DNA of 64,000 nt, from the NCBI RefSeq assembly GCF_002891535.1, contig NZ_PDZR01000015.1:1-64000 (forward strand), given 5' to 3'. The position numbers and the translations under genes were made by a program. Under the pieces are notes generated by a model. The model saw only the letters and a program-made list of their open reading frames with translations. It was not told the DNA's origin and ran no database searches. The stretch's first letter is position 1. Each line of letters opens with the position of its first letter. Source of the DNA: Methylocella silvestris. Lineage in GTDB: Bacteria; Pseudomonadota; Alphaproteobacteria; Rhizobiales; Beijerinckiaceae. Positions 56,574 through 64,000 of the stretch are shown here, one piece after another.

Positions 56574-58391
56574 ATGAAGCTGCGCAATATCGCTATCATC
56601 GCTCACGTCGATCACGGCAAGACGACTCTCGTCGACCGGCTGCTGCAGCAGTCGGGCTCATTTCGTGAAAACCAGCGCGTCGTTGAGCGCGTCATGGATT
56701 CCAACGATCTCGAAAAAGAACGTGGCATCACGATCATGGCCAAGGCGACGTCGATCGCCTGGGGCGACACCCGCATCAATATCGTTGATACGCCCGGCCA
56801 TGCCGATTTCGGCGGCGAGGTGGAGCGCATTCTGTCGATGGTCGATGGCGCGATCGTGCTCGTCGACGCCTCCGAAGGACCGATGCCGCAGACCAAATTC
56901 GTGGTCGGCAAGGCGCTGAAGATCGGCCTGAAGCCGATCGTCGCCGTCAACAAGGTGGACAAGCCCGACGCCCGCGTGACCGAAGTCGTCAATGAGGTAT
57001 TTGATCTTTTCGCAGCGCTTGACGCCACCGACGAGCAGCTCGATTTTCCCATTCTTTACGGCTCGGCGAAGCAGGGCTGGATGGCGGACAGCCCCGAGGG
57101 GCCGAAAGACGGCATGGGGCCGCTGTTCGATCTTGTCTTGAAGCATGTTCCGACGCCGCGCATCGAAGAGGGCGGCTTCCGTATGCTCGGCACGCTGCTC
57201 GAGGCCAATCCCTATCTCGGCCGCCTCGTGACGGGCCGCGTCTTCGCCGGCTCGATCAAGCCCAATCAGGCCGTCAAGGTGCTGGATCGCAAGGGCAATA
57301 TCGTCGAGACGGGCCGCGTCTCAAAGATTCTCGCCTTCCGCGGCATTGAGCGCACGCCGATCGAGGAAGCCGAAGCGGGCGATATCATCGCCATTGCCGG
57401 CCTCGAAAAATTCAACGTCGCCGACACGCTTTGCGCGCCGGAAGTCACCGAGCCGCTGCAGGCGCAGCCGATCGATCCGCCGACCCTGTCGATGACCTTC
57501 TCGGTCAATGATTCGCCGCTCGCGGGGACCGAAGGCGACAAGGTGACGAGCCGGGTCATCCGCGCCCGCCTCTATAAGGAGGCCGAGGGCAATGTCGCGC
57601 TGAAGATCGAGGATTCGCCGGGGTCGGATTCCTACATCGTCTCCGGGCGCGGCGAATTGCAGCTCTCGATCCTGATCGAGACCATGCGCCGCGAGGGCTT
57701 CGAGCTCAGCGTGTCGCGGCCGAAAGTCGTGTTCCAGAAGGCTGAAGACGGCTCCATTCTCGAACCCATCGAAGAGGTGGTGATCGACGTCGACGAGGAG
57801 CATTCCGGCGTCGTCGTGCAGAAGATGGCCGAGCGCAAGGCCGAGATGATCGAGATGCGTCCCTCCGGCGGCAACCGCTTGCGGCTCGTGTTTCACGCGC
57901 CGACGCGCGGCCTGATCGGCTACCAGGGCGAGCTTTTGACGGACACGCGCGGCACCGCGATCATGAACCGGCTGTTCCATGAATATGCGCCGTGGAAGGG
58001 CGAGATCGCCGGCCGGCGCAACGGCGTCCTCATCTCCAACGATACCGGCGAGTCTGTCGCTTACGCCATGTGGAAGCTGGAAGATCGCGGCCCGATGATG
58101 ATCGAGCCCGGCTGGAAGGTCTATCGCGGCATGATCGTCGGCGAGCATACGCGCGAGAACGATCTTGAAATCAATGTGCTGAAGGGCAAGCAGCTGACCA
58201 ATATCCGCGCCGCCGGCAAGGACGAAGCTGTGCGCCTGACGCCGCCGATCAAGATGACGCTCGAGCGCGCGCTGGCCTATATCGAGGAAGACGAGCTCGT
58301 CGAAGTGACGCCGAAGTCGATCCGGCTGCGCAAGCTGTTCCTTGATCCGAACGACCGCAAGCGCGCGGTCCGGACCAAGGAAAGCGCCTGA
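56574..58391 (+). CDS. typA: Ribosome-associated GTPase TypA/BipA
   Basis: A 605-residue translational GTPase that helps 50S assembly and growth under stress. G1 is [19 protein letters not shown]2/G3 are [13 protein letters not shown] and [16 protein letters not shown], and G4 is NKVDKPDAR. Domains II, III and V follow, with the TypA-specific [15 protein letters not shown] and the C-terminal [21 protein letters not shown]. The start is the family-typical [11 protein letters not shown]; the ribosome-binding site is weak. The gene is 20 bases before purC. Confidence 0.97.
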   Translation: MKLRNIAIIAHVDHGKTTLVDRLLQQSGSFRENQRVVERVMDSNDLEKERGITIMAKATSIAWGDTRINIVDTPGHADFGGEVERILSMVDGAIVLVDASEGPMPQTKFVVGKALKIGLKPIVAVNKVDKPDARVTEVVNEVFDLFAALDATDEQLDFPILYGSAKQGWMADSPEGPKDGMGPLFDLVLKHVPTPRIEEGGFRMLGTLLEANPYLGRLVTGRVFAGSIKPNQAVKVLDRKGNIVETGRVSKILAFRGIERTPIEEAEAGDIIAIAGLEKFNVADTLCAPEVTEPLQAQPIDPPTLSMTFSVNDSPLAGTEGDKVTSRVIRARLYKEAEGNVALKIEDSPGSDSYIVSGRGELQLSILIETMRREGFELSVSRPKVVFQKAEDGSILEPIEEVVIDVDEEHSGVVVQKMAERKAEMIEMRPSGGNRLRLVFHAPTRGLIGYQGELLTDTRGTAIMNRLFHEYAPWKGEIAGRRNGVLISNDTGESVAYAMWKLEDRGPMMIEPGWKVYRGMIVGEHTRENDLEINVLKGKQLTNIRAAGKDEAVRLTPPIKMTLERALAYIEEDELVEVTPKSIRLRKLFLDPNDRKRAVRTKESA

Positions 58392-58411
58392 GCCAGAGCG
58401 GAGAGGATGCG

Positions 58412-59404
58412 ATGACCCCCCCGCGCATCGACGCCGCAGGCCTTGCTCCTTACCGCGACTATGTGCTCGAGGAAGCCTTCATCCCCGAGTTGCCGAATTA
58501 TTATCGCGGCAAGGTGCGGGAGAATTACGATCTCCCGAATGGCGAACGCATCCTGATCGCGACCGACCGCGTCAGCGCCTTCGACCAGAATCTGGCGTCG
58601 ATCCCCTTCAAGGGGCAGGTACTGACTGAAATCGCCCGCTTCTGGTTCGAGGCGACCGCCGATATCTGCCCGAATCACGTCCGCGCCAATCCCGACCCCA
58701 ATGTGGTGGTCGTCGAGCGGCTCGAGATGATGCCGGTTGAAATCATTGTACGGGACTATCTCGCGGGCTCGACGGCGACGTCGATCCTCACGATGTACAG
58801 GGCCGGCGCGCGGCGGATATATGGGCTCGACTTTCCGGACGGCATGCGAGCCAATGAGAAGCTGCCGCAGACGATCGTCACGCCGACCAGCAAGGCGGGG
58901 CATGGCTCGCATGACGCGCCGCTGACGGCGGACGAAATTCTCGAGTCCGGGCTTTTGACGCCGCGGCAGTGGGAAGACGTCTGCGAAAAGGCGCTGGCGC
59001 TGTTTACGCGTGGGCGCGAGATCGCCGCGGGGCGCGGCCTCATTCTCGCCGACACGAAATATGAATTCGGCTTCAACGCCGAAGGCCATATCGTTCTCGC
59101 CGACGAAATCCATACGCCGGACAGCAGCCGCTACTGGCTGGAGGAAACCTATCCGGAGCGGCTCGAAAGCGGCGAGCCGCCGGATAGTCTCGACAAGGAT
59201 TTCATTCGCCACTGGGTCAGCGCCCGCTGCGATCCCTATCGTGATCCGATCCCGGCAATCCCGCCGGAAGTGATCCTCGAGGCTGCCGCGACGTATATCC
59301 GCACCTTCGAGACGATCACCGCCAGAAGCTTCGTCTTTCCCGAGGACCAGATCGCCCCGCTCGATCGGATCCGCGCCAGTCTCGCCTTTTACTGGACGCG
59401 ATAG
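58412..59404 (+). CDS. purC: Phosphoribosylaminoimidazole-succinocarboxamide synthase (long form)
   Basis: SAICAR synthetase of purine synthesis; joins aspartate to CAIR with ATP. At 330 residues it belongs to the longer, alphaproteobacterial and yeast-like form, about 90 residues longer than the E. coli enzyme. Key strings are [26 protein letters not shown] (split across the ATP site), [35 protein letters not shown] and [38 protein letters not shown] precedes the ATG. It converges on the PadR gene. Confidence 0.96.
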   Translation: MTPPRIDAAGLAPYRDYVLEEAFIPELPNYYRGKVRENYDLPNGERILIATDRVSAFDQNLASIPFKGQVLTEIARFWFEATADICPNHVRANPDPNVVVVERLEMMPVEIIVRDYLAGSTATSILTMYRAGARRIYGLDFPDGMRANEKLPQTIVTPTSKAGHGSHDAPLTADEILESGLLTPRQWEDVCEKALALFTRGREIAAGRGLILADTKYEFGFNAEGHIVLADEIHTPDSSRYWLEETYPERLESGEPPDSLDKDFIRHWVSARCDPYRDPIPAIPPEVILEAAATYIRTFETITARSFVFPEDQIAPLDRIRASLAFYWTR

Positions 59405-59424
59405 GCGGTCCGGGACGCGGCCGT

Positions 59425-59994
59425 TCAGCTGGCGTCGACCGCCTTGGCCGCCTCATCGAGAATGGCGGTGATTTGGGCGAGTTCGTCCGCGCTGAGCGGA
59501 CCGCGCGACGTACGAAGACGGAGCGCCGTCTTCACATTTTCCATCGCCCGGATGACCTGCGGCGCCGGACCGCCGCCATGGCGGGTATTGATATCGGCCA
59601 TGCGCTCGAAAATCGCCGAGACGGTCGCGTCCTTGTCGCGCAGCAGCGTCTCGCCGTCGGGCGTTATCTCATAAAGTTTGCGCGGACCGTCGGTCTCCTT
59701 GACCCGGATCGCGCCCATTTCTTCGAGAAGCGTCAAGGTCGGATAGATGACTCCGGGGCTTGGCGCATAGGCGCCGCCGAGCCGGTCCTCGATCGCCTTG
59801 ATGATCTCATAGCCGTGCGAAGGCTTCTCGGAGATCAATTTCAGAACGACGAAGCGAAGGTCGCCCTGCTCGAACATGCGCTGCCGTCCGCCCGGCCGGC
59901 CGTGACGGCGAAACAGCCCCGCAGGACCGCATCCCTCGCGGCGCGAGCCATCTTCGCGATGGGCGAAAGCGTGGAAATAGGGGTGAAATCTCAA
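59425..59994 (-). CDS. PadR family transcriptional regulator
   Basis: A 189-residue winged-helix regulator. The N-terminal 40 residues are rich in Arg, Gly and His, with a group of aromatics (FHPYFHAF), as in many PadR proteins of this subgroup. The DNA-binding domain has FEQGDLRFVVLKLISEKPSHGYEI, AYAPSPGVIYPTLTLLEEMG and RKLYEITPDG; a helical dimerisation tail follows. The TTG at 59994 is selected for its AAAAGGA site. The 18-base-spaced repeats just upstream (60032-60063) are likely its operator, so it probably controls itself. No target gene is adjacent apart from the L,D-transpeptidase. Confidence 0.9.
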   Translation of the reverse strand: MRFHPYFHAFAHREDGSRREGCGPAGLFRRHGRPGGRQRMFEQGDLRFVVLKLISEKPSHGYEIIKAIEDRLGGAYAPSPGVIYPTLTLLEEMGAIRVKETDGPRKLYEITPDGETLLRDKDATVSAIFERMADINTRHGGGPAPQVIRAMENVKTALRLRTSRGPLSADELAQITAILDEAAKAVDAS

Positions 59995-60031
59995 TTGTTT
60001 TTCCTTTTGCAGATTATCTAAAACTGTATCT

Positions 60032-60063
60032 AGATATATCGAACTCAAAAGATATATCGAACT
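60032..60063. promoter_or_regulatory. Operator-like direct repeats upstream of the PadR gene
   Basis: AGATATATCGAACT occurs twice, at 60032-60045 and 60050-60063, with an 18-base period; each copy contains the palindrome GATATATC. The repeats lie 38 to 69 bases upstream of the PadR start codon in an AT-rich patch, suited to autoregulation. Confidence 0.65.
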
Positions 60064-60218
60064 TCTGGGATTGCAAGCGATTTTTCGGAAAAACCTCCGC
60101 TGCGCCGCGCGGGTGGGCCGCAAGCATTAAGTTCAAAGAATTTTAAGGCGTGACTTCTGTGCAATATCGCCGCCGGTTTTTCTGCTTTATCTTGCTGGAA
60201 ATTCCATTCCTTTAACCA

Positions 60219-60968
60219 ATGAATCGCCCCATGACTCAGCTAAACCGCCGTTCCCTTCTCGCTGGCGTCTCCTCTGCAGCAGCTTTAGGCCTTGGCGGCT
60301 GCGTCGGCGGCCAACAAAGTCAGATCGCTGCGAATGTTCCCGCGTCGGCTCCCGCGGGCGCCGTTGTGTCCCAGGGCGGCGACTTCAATTCGATGTATGG
60401 CGAGCTAAAGGACGGCAAATTCGTCGTTCCCGCCGTCAGGCAATCCGATCTTGGCCCCGCGTTCCGCCGCGCGGAAGTCTCCTACTCCGGCGCCGAGGCG
60501 CCAGGAACAATCGTCATCGACCCGGCGGCGCATTATCTGTATCTTGTCCAGCCGGGCGGCAAGGCGATGCGTTACGGCATCGGCGTCGGCCGGGAAGGCT
60601 TTGCCTGGTCGGGCGATTCAACCGTTAACAGCAAGCAGGAATGGCCGGATTGGTATCCGCCGAAGGAAATGCTGGAGCGCCGCCCTGAATTGCTGAAGCA
60701 GATGAGCCAGCTGCAGAGCGGTACCGGCATGCCGGGCGGCCCAAGCAATCCGCTCGGAGCCCGTGCCCATTATCTTTATCAGGGCAAGGTCGACACGCTT
60801 TATCGCATCCACGGCACCAACGAACCGGCGACGATCGGGCAGAGCGTCTCGTCAGGCTGTATTCGCATGGTCAATCAGGACGTGATGGATTTGTATCAGC
60901 GCACAAATGTTGGAACAAAGGTGGTCGTCCTTGGCTCGGCTCAGCCGATGAAGGTCGCCCATTCCTGA
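60219..60968 (+). CDS. L,D-transpeptidase (YkuD domain) lipoprotein
   Basis: A 249-residue periplasmic enzyme that cross-links or modifies peptidoglycan. The start has NRRSLLAGVSSAAALGLGGC, a twin-arginine-like pair (NRRS) followed by a lipobox LGGC, so it is probably a lipoprotein. The catalytic domain shows GTIVIDPAAHYLYLV, the conserved RIHGTNEPATIGQSVSSGCIR region holding the active-site His and Cys, and MVNQDVMDLY. It is a close relative of ErfK/YbiS proteins. A strong terminator follows at 61011-61042. Confidence 0.94.
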   Translation: MNRPMTQLNRRSLLAGVSSAAALGLGGCVGGQQSQIAANVPASAPAGAVVSQGGDFNSMYGELKDGKFVVPAVRQSDLGPAFRRAEVSYSGAEAPGTIVIDPAAHYLYLVQPGGKAMRYGIGVGREGFAWSGDSTVNSKQEWPDWYPPKEMLERRPELLKQMSQLQSGTGMPGGPSNPLGARAHYLYQGKVDTLYRIHGTNEPATIGQSVSSGCIRMVNQDVMDLYQRTNVGTKVVVLGSAQPMKVAHS

Positions 60969-61010
60969 TTTGATCCGAGCCCGTTGCGGCGCGGAGGATG
61001 AAAGCAGCGG

Positions 61011-61042
61011 CGCCCGGCTCATGAGTCGGGCGTTTTATTTTT
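61011..61042 (+). terminator. Intrinsic terminator of the L,D-transpeptidase gene
   Basis: A 10-bp stem (CGCCCGGCTC-like arm pairing with GAGTCGGGCG through one G-T wobble) with a CATG loop, followed directly by TTTTATTTTT. It also touches the end of the convergent mutM gene. Confidence 0.85.
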
Positions 61043-61913
61043 GACACAGGCTACAGAAGAAGCTCGATCGGCCGCCTTGCGCGATTCGCGTGATTTCGCC
61101 TTCGCAGCGAAGCGTCGGACAAGGATGCCCCGCGCGATCGTAGACCCGAAAGCTGTGCTGAAAATACCCCAGGGCGCCATTGACCTGGCGATGATCGCGC
61201 AGCGAGGAGCCTCCCGCCGCGACAGCCTCTTCGAGCACTTCGCGGATCGTCTCGGCGAGCCGGTTCGCGCGTTCCGTCGGCTGCCCGGATTGTCTTGTCA
61301 GGCTGCCGGCCTGGCGCAGGGGCGACAGGCCGGCGCGATGCAAGGCCTCGCAAACATAAATATTGCCAAGGCCGGCGACGAGACTTTGATCGAGCAGCGC
61401 GGCTTTAAGCGACGTTGTTTTCCCGGCGAACAGCCGGGCGAGCGCCGCGCCGCTCAATTCATTGCCAAGAGGTTCGACGCCAAGTGATCGCAAGAGCGGA
61501 TGGGCCGCCAATTCCGCGCGCGGCGCGATCTGCATGAAGCCGAAGCGGCGCGGATCATTGTAGATAATGCGCGCTCCGCCGGCGAGGGCGAAGACGACGT
61601 GGTCATGCAGGGCGTTTTTCGGCGCCGGGCCGCCGGCCGAGAGGTTTTTCGCGACGCCGGCTTGCTCGATGCGAAAGGAGCCCGACATGCCAAGATGCAT
61701 GATGATGACATTGGCGTCGTCGAGATCAGCCAGAAGATATTTAGCCCTGCGGCCGAGCACCAGAATGCGCCGGCCGGCGAGGCGCTCAGGAAAGCGGTCC
61801 GGGAAGGGAAAGCGGAGATCTGGCCGCCGCTGATCGACGCTCAGGATGCGCGCGCCGACCATCACAGGCTCCAGTCCGCGCCGCACGGTTTCGACTTCGG
61901 GCAATTCGGGCAT
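61035..61913 (-). CDS. mutM: Formamidopyrimidine-DNA glycosylase
   Basis: Removes 8-oxoguanine and ring-opened purines from DNA. The 292-residue product starts [14 protein letters not shown] with the catalytic Pro1 and Glu2 after Met removal; Lys of GRRAKYLL is the conserved beta-hairpin residue; and H2TH helices include [18 protein letters not shown]. The C-terminal zinc finger is CPTLRC...CSLC (CX4C-X16-CX2C), the spacing seen in alphaproteobacterial proteins. The start at 61913 is fixed by the need for Pro at position 2; an upstream frame of 20 codons is not used. Confidence 0.97.
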   Translation of the reverse strand: MPELPEVETVRRGLEPVMVGARILSVDQRRPDLRFPFPDRFPERLAGRRILVLGRRAKYLLADLDDANVIIMHLGMSGSFRIEQAGVAKNLSAGGPAPKNALHDHVVFALAGGARIIYNDPRRFGFMQIAPRAELAAHPLLRSLGVEPLGNELSGAALARLFAGKTTSLKAALLDQSLVAGLGNIYVCEALHRAGLSPLRQAGSLTRQSGQPTERANRLAETIREVLEEAVAAGGSSLRDHRQVNGALGYFQHSFRVYDRAGHPCPTLRCEGEITRIAQGGRSSFFCSLCQK

Positions 61914-62018
61914 CGCGCATCCAAAAGCATGACGCCGAAAACTCCGCAAGCTTTTGCAATCATGCTTTGGCAAAGGCGGAAGGCGGTCTTTGCCGCAGAG
62001 AGCAGGGGAAGCCTCGGG

Positions 62019-63320
62019 ATGGCGCCTGTGGCGCTAAAATGCTTTAACCGCGGGACGCGCGGCCATTTGTCTCCTGCTCAAGACGCTTCAGGTCAAGGCG
62101 AATCGGCGCTGGATCGGCTGAGTTTCGCAGATCGCGCATGGCGCGCTTGGATTTGGATCATGGTCGCGACAGTCTTGAGTTTTGCTGGAGCCATTTGGCT
62201 TTGCGTCGCCCTGGCGCTGCTTTTGACGACCTTCGTTTGCGGCCTTGCCCAGCCCTATATTCAAAGGCGGCGCGCGAGCGCAACCGCCCGTCCGCCCGTC
62301 TCGGCGATCCTGCCGATCAAACATGTCGATCCCGGCTTTGACGTTACGCAGGGCTCGATCTTCACGCAGGACTATCCCGATTTTGAAATTCTGATCAGCG
62401 CGGCCGAGGTGGACTCTCCGGCTCTGGCGGCAGCGCGGCGGATTGCGGCGAAGCATCCCTCCCGTCCCTGCCGGTTTATCCATTCGTCCGGCGCTTTCGC
62501 GATCAGCCCGAAGCTGAACAATATCGCTGCGCCTCTGGTCGAGGCTCGCCATGACGTCGTCATGACGAAGGATTCAAACATCGCGCTCGACCCGGACGTC
62601 ATGACGGCTTTCCTGCAAAATCTGACCTCGGACGTCGGCCTCGTGGTCGGCGTTCCCGTCGCCGTCAGGCCGGAAGGTTTCGCCGCCAGGATCGAGGCGA
62701 GCCTTCTTAACGCGCATGCCCGCCTCCTGCTTTCGGCCTCGGCGCTAGGACTTGGTTTTGGCGTTGGCAAGGTGATGGTTTTTCGACGCGGCGACCTCGA
62801 ACGCGCGGGCGGCGTCAAGGCGATGAGCCGAAATCTGGCGGAGGATACGGCCCTCTCGATGGCCATGGCGCGGATCGGCCTCAAAACTGTTTTCGCCCAC
62901 CGCACCATCCGCCAAGAGGTCGGCGCGCGCAGTCTCAAAGCCGTTTTTCAACGCCAGGCGCGCTGGGCGGTGATCCGCCGCGCCAATGAATTATCCTACG
63001 CGCTGGAGCCGCTTGCGAGTCCTTTGCCGGCCGCGATTGCGGCCGCTCTTGCCGCGCCGCTTTTCGGATGGCCGGCCCCGGCGGCTTTTGGCGTCACGCT
63101 CGGCGGATGGTTTTGCGCCGAAACGGCTTTTGCCGCCGCCAAGGGCTGGGAGATTTCCCTGTGGTCGCCGTTGGCTTATCTTGGTCGGGAAGCGCTGGCG
63201 CTTAGCGCTTGGCTGCGCGGCTGGACGACGCATGAGGTCATCTGGGCGAGCCATAAGTTCGACGCGCGCAGCGGCGCTCTGGCGCCCCGGCAAAACAGGT
63301 CATCGCGCGAGCAAGTCTAG
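62019..63320 (+). CDS. Ceramide-glucosyltransferase-like glycosyltransferase (GT21 family)
   Basis: A membrane glycosyltransferase of about 433 residues. An N-terminal helix (about 45-70) precedes the GT-A domain with [20 protein letters not shown], then the D1-D2 like [12 protein letters not shown] and [31 protein letters not shown] and the acceptor/catalytic motif [12 protein letters not shown]; the [10 protein letters not shown] region is the (Q/R)xxRW motif of processive and lipid GTs. C-terminal helices follow. It probably transfers glucose to ceramide or another lipid, or takes part in hopanoid glycolipids. The true start is uncertain; 62019 is taken, 61929 is very close to the divergent mutM start. 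Confidence 0.85.
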   Translation: MAPVALKCFNRGTRGHLSPAQDASGQGESALDRLSFADRAWRAWIWIMVATVLSFAGAIWLCVALALLLTTFVCGLAQPYIQRRRASATARPPVSAILPIKHVDPGFDVTQGSIFTQDYPDFEILISAAEVDSPALAAARRIAAKHPSRPCRFIHSSGAFAISPKLNNIAAPLVEARHDVVMTKDSNIALDPDVMTAFLQNLTSDVGLVVGVPVAVRPEGFAARIEASLLNAHARLLLSASALGLGFGVGKVMVFRRGDLERAGGVKAMSRNLAEDTALSMAMARIGLKTVFAHRTIRQEVGARSLKAVFQRQARWAVIRRANELSYALEPLASPLPAAIAAALAAPLFGWPAPAAFGVTLGGWFCAETAFAAAKGWEISLWSPLAYLGREALALSAWLRGWTTHEVIWASHKFDARSGALAPRQNRSSREQV

Positions 63321-63436
63321 AGCATATGCGCCCAGATTGAATAAATCTGATTGACCTAAATATCCTCAAGCTTCTGAATCTGAAGCTATTTCTTTTGTCG
63401 GCCGAATGCTCCGATTCGATCGAAAGCGCTCCGGAA
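63319..63436. repeat. Decayed REP-like intergenic element
   Basis: It begins CTAGAGCATATGC and ends near AATGCTCCGATTCGATCG with AAAGCGCTCCGG; internal short inverted pieces include CAGATTGAATAAATCTG and CTTCTGAATCTGAAG. The GAGCAT/ATGCTC ends resemble the element at 56098-56217. It fills the gap between the convergent glycosyltransferase and hydroxylase genes. Confidence 0.6.
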
Positions 63437-63452
63437 AGTTCGGGCGCCGCCT

Positions 63453-64000
63453 TCAATCGGCGGCGTCGGCGGCGCGCTCGCGCTTCTGCTTCTCATGCTG
63501 CGTTCCGAACACATAATCCCACCAGGGCGCGCTGACTCCGAAGCCGCGCGTCGGATCGCGGAAATGATGCATCAGATGCAGGCGGCGCAGCGTCTGGCCG
63601 AGGCGCGTCGTCGGATGCGCATGATGCGTATAATAATGCACCATGTCATAGGCGAGGTAGCCGATGATGAAGCCCATCAGTACGGGATAGCCGTAGGGCA
63701 GGCCGAACAGCACCCGGACCACCAGAAAGGCGATCAGCATGATCGGAATGCTGAGCAGCACCGGCATGACGAGCCGCAGCGGATCGTTTGGATGATCATG
63801 GTGGACGCCGTGAACCAGGAAATGCAGGCGCGCGCCGATTTTGCTCGGATGTTTGTAGTGGAATGGAAAGCGATGGCCGAAATATTCCGTCAACGTCCAG
63901 AGAAGATAGCCGAATGCCCCCGCAATCAGGACCACGGGAAAACTGAAAGCCTGAAGGCTCCAGACCGCGAGCAGGATAATGACGGGCGTATAGACGAAAA
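63453..64000 (-). CDS. Fatty-acid hydroxylase / sterol desaturase family protein (5' end beyond window)
   Basis: The last 181 codons of a membrane di-iron hydroxylase; the frame is open to the right edge, so the start is outside. The eight-histidine signature is visible: HRFPFHYKH, HFLVHGVHHDHPND, HYYTHHAHP and LHLMHHFRDP. Two long hydrophobic stretches (about 100 residues before the end) form the membrane hairpin. Relatives hydroxylate the 2-position of sphingolipid or lipid A fatty acids. With a ceramide-type glucosyltransferase next door, a role in sphingolipid or outer-membrane lipid modification is a reasonable inference. Confidence 0.92.
   Translation of the reverse strand, partial: FVYTPVIILLAVWSLQAFSFPVVLIAGAFGYLLWTLTEYFGHRFPFHYKHPSKIGARLHFLVHGVHHDHPNDPLRLVMPVLLSIPIMLIAFLVVRVLFGLPYGYPVLMGFIIGYLAYDMVHYYTHHAHPTTRLGQTLRRLHLMHHFRDPTRGFGVSAPWWDYVFGTQHEKQKRERAADAAD

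Overview
The window is GC-rich alphaproteobacterial DNA, most likely from a Hyphomicrobiales (Rhizobiales) bacterium. The ribosomal and rpoA proteins, the PHB genes, the long PurC, the TrbF/G/I-DUF2274-LysR conjugation block and the REP-like intergenic palindromes all fit. Beijerinckiaceae or Methylocystaceae is my best guess from gene content, but the family is not proven here.

Region 1 (1-17595) is accessory. It opens inside the 3' end of a P-type conjugation operon (trbL', trbF, trbG, trbI, a DUF2274 gene), whose genes overlap by ATGA junctions and which is closed by a convergent LysR gene. Then comes about 12 kb of cargo for electrophile and quinone chemistry: several glutathione S-transferases, a glutathionyl-hydroquinone reductase, an old-yellow-enzyme oxidoreductase, two small quinol-monooxygenase-like (ABM) domains, two identical peroxiredoxin genes, an alpha/beta-hydrolase-fold protein without its nucleophile, a LysR regulator with a perfect palindrome in front of it, a lone gcvH, a GNAT acetyltransferase and an IS5-type remnant. 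The cargo reads as two partly decayed copies of one array. A perfect 751-bp direct repeat carries the peroxiredoxin, a 16-bp ghost of an OYE 3' end lies beside the first ABM gene, a YghU-type GST is truncated in the left array and intact in the right, and the second ABM is fused to the end of a LytTR response regulator. The island ends at the 3' side of a tRNA-Gly(GCC) gene, a typical integration site; no integrase is visible in the window.

Region 2 (17596-41743) is mostly core: tRNA-Gly, the alpha operon (rpsM, rpsK, rpoA, rplQ) with its own promoter, an HtrA/Deg protease, rarA, phaR divergent from phaA-phaB, an orphan PDZ-7TM-GAF membrane protein, thiC behind a TPP riboswitch, a nucleoside deaminase, an MDR oxidoreductase, lrgA-lrgB, an RMD1 protein, a HAD hydrolase, and the branched-chain amino-acid genes ilvB(I), ilvN(H) and ilvC. 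The ilv operon has a clear promoter, a 16-codon leader peptide with Leu-Ile-Val codons, and a terminator. A lower-GC gene with an HNH-like zinc motif sits alone between ilvC and prfC.

Region 3 (41744-64000) holds prfC, a DUF1810 gene, thiD, a DUF2937 gene, an acetoacetate decarboxylase overlapping a patatin-like gene, a CobW-type metallochaperone with a WD40 partner, a SCO protein, a solute-binding protein, cysG, a TAXI-like receptor, gluconate uptake and kinase genes, typA, purC, a PadR regulator with its operator-like repeats, an L,D-transpeptidase, mutM divergent from a ceramide-type glucosyltransferase, and a fatty-acid hydroxylase that runs off the right edge.

Coordinates of starts were chosen from ribosome-binding sites and family lengths. 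No database search was possible, so family names rest on motif recognition.
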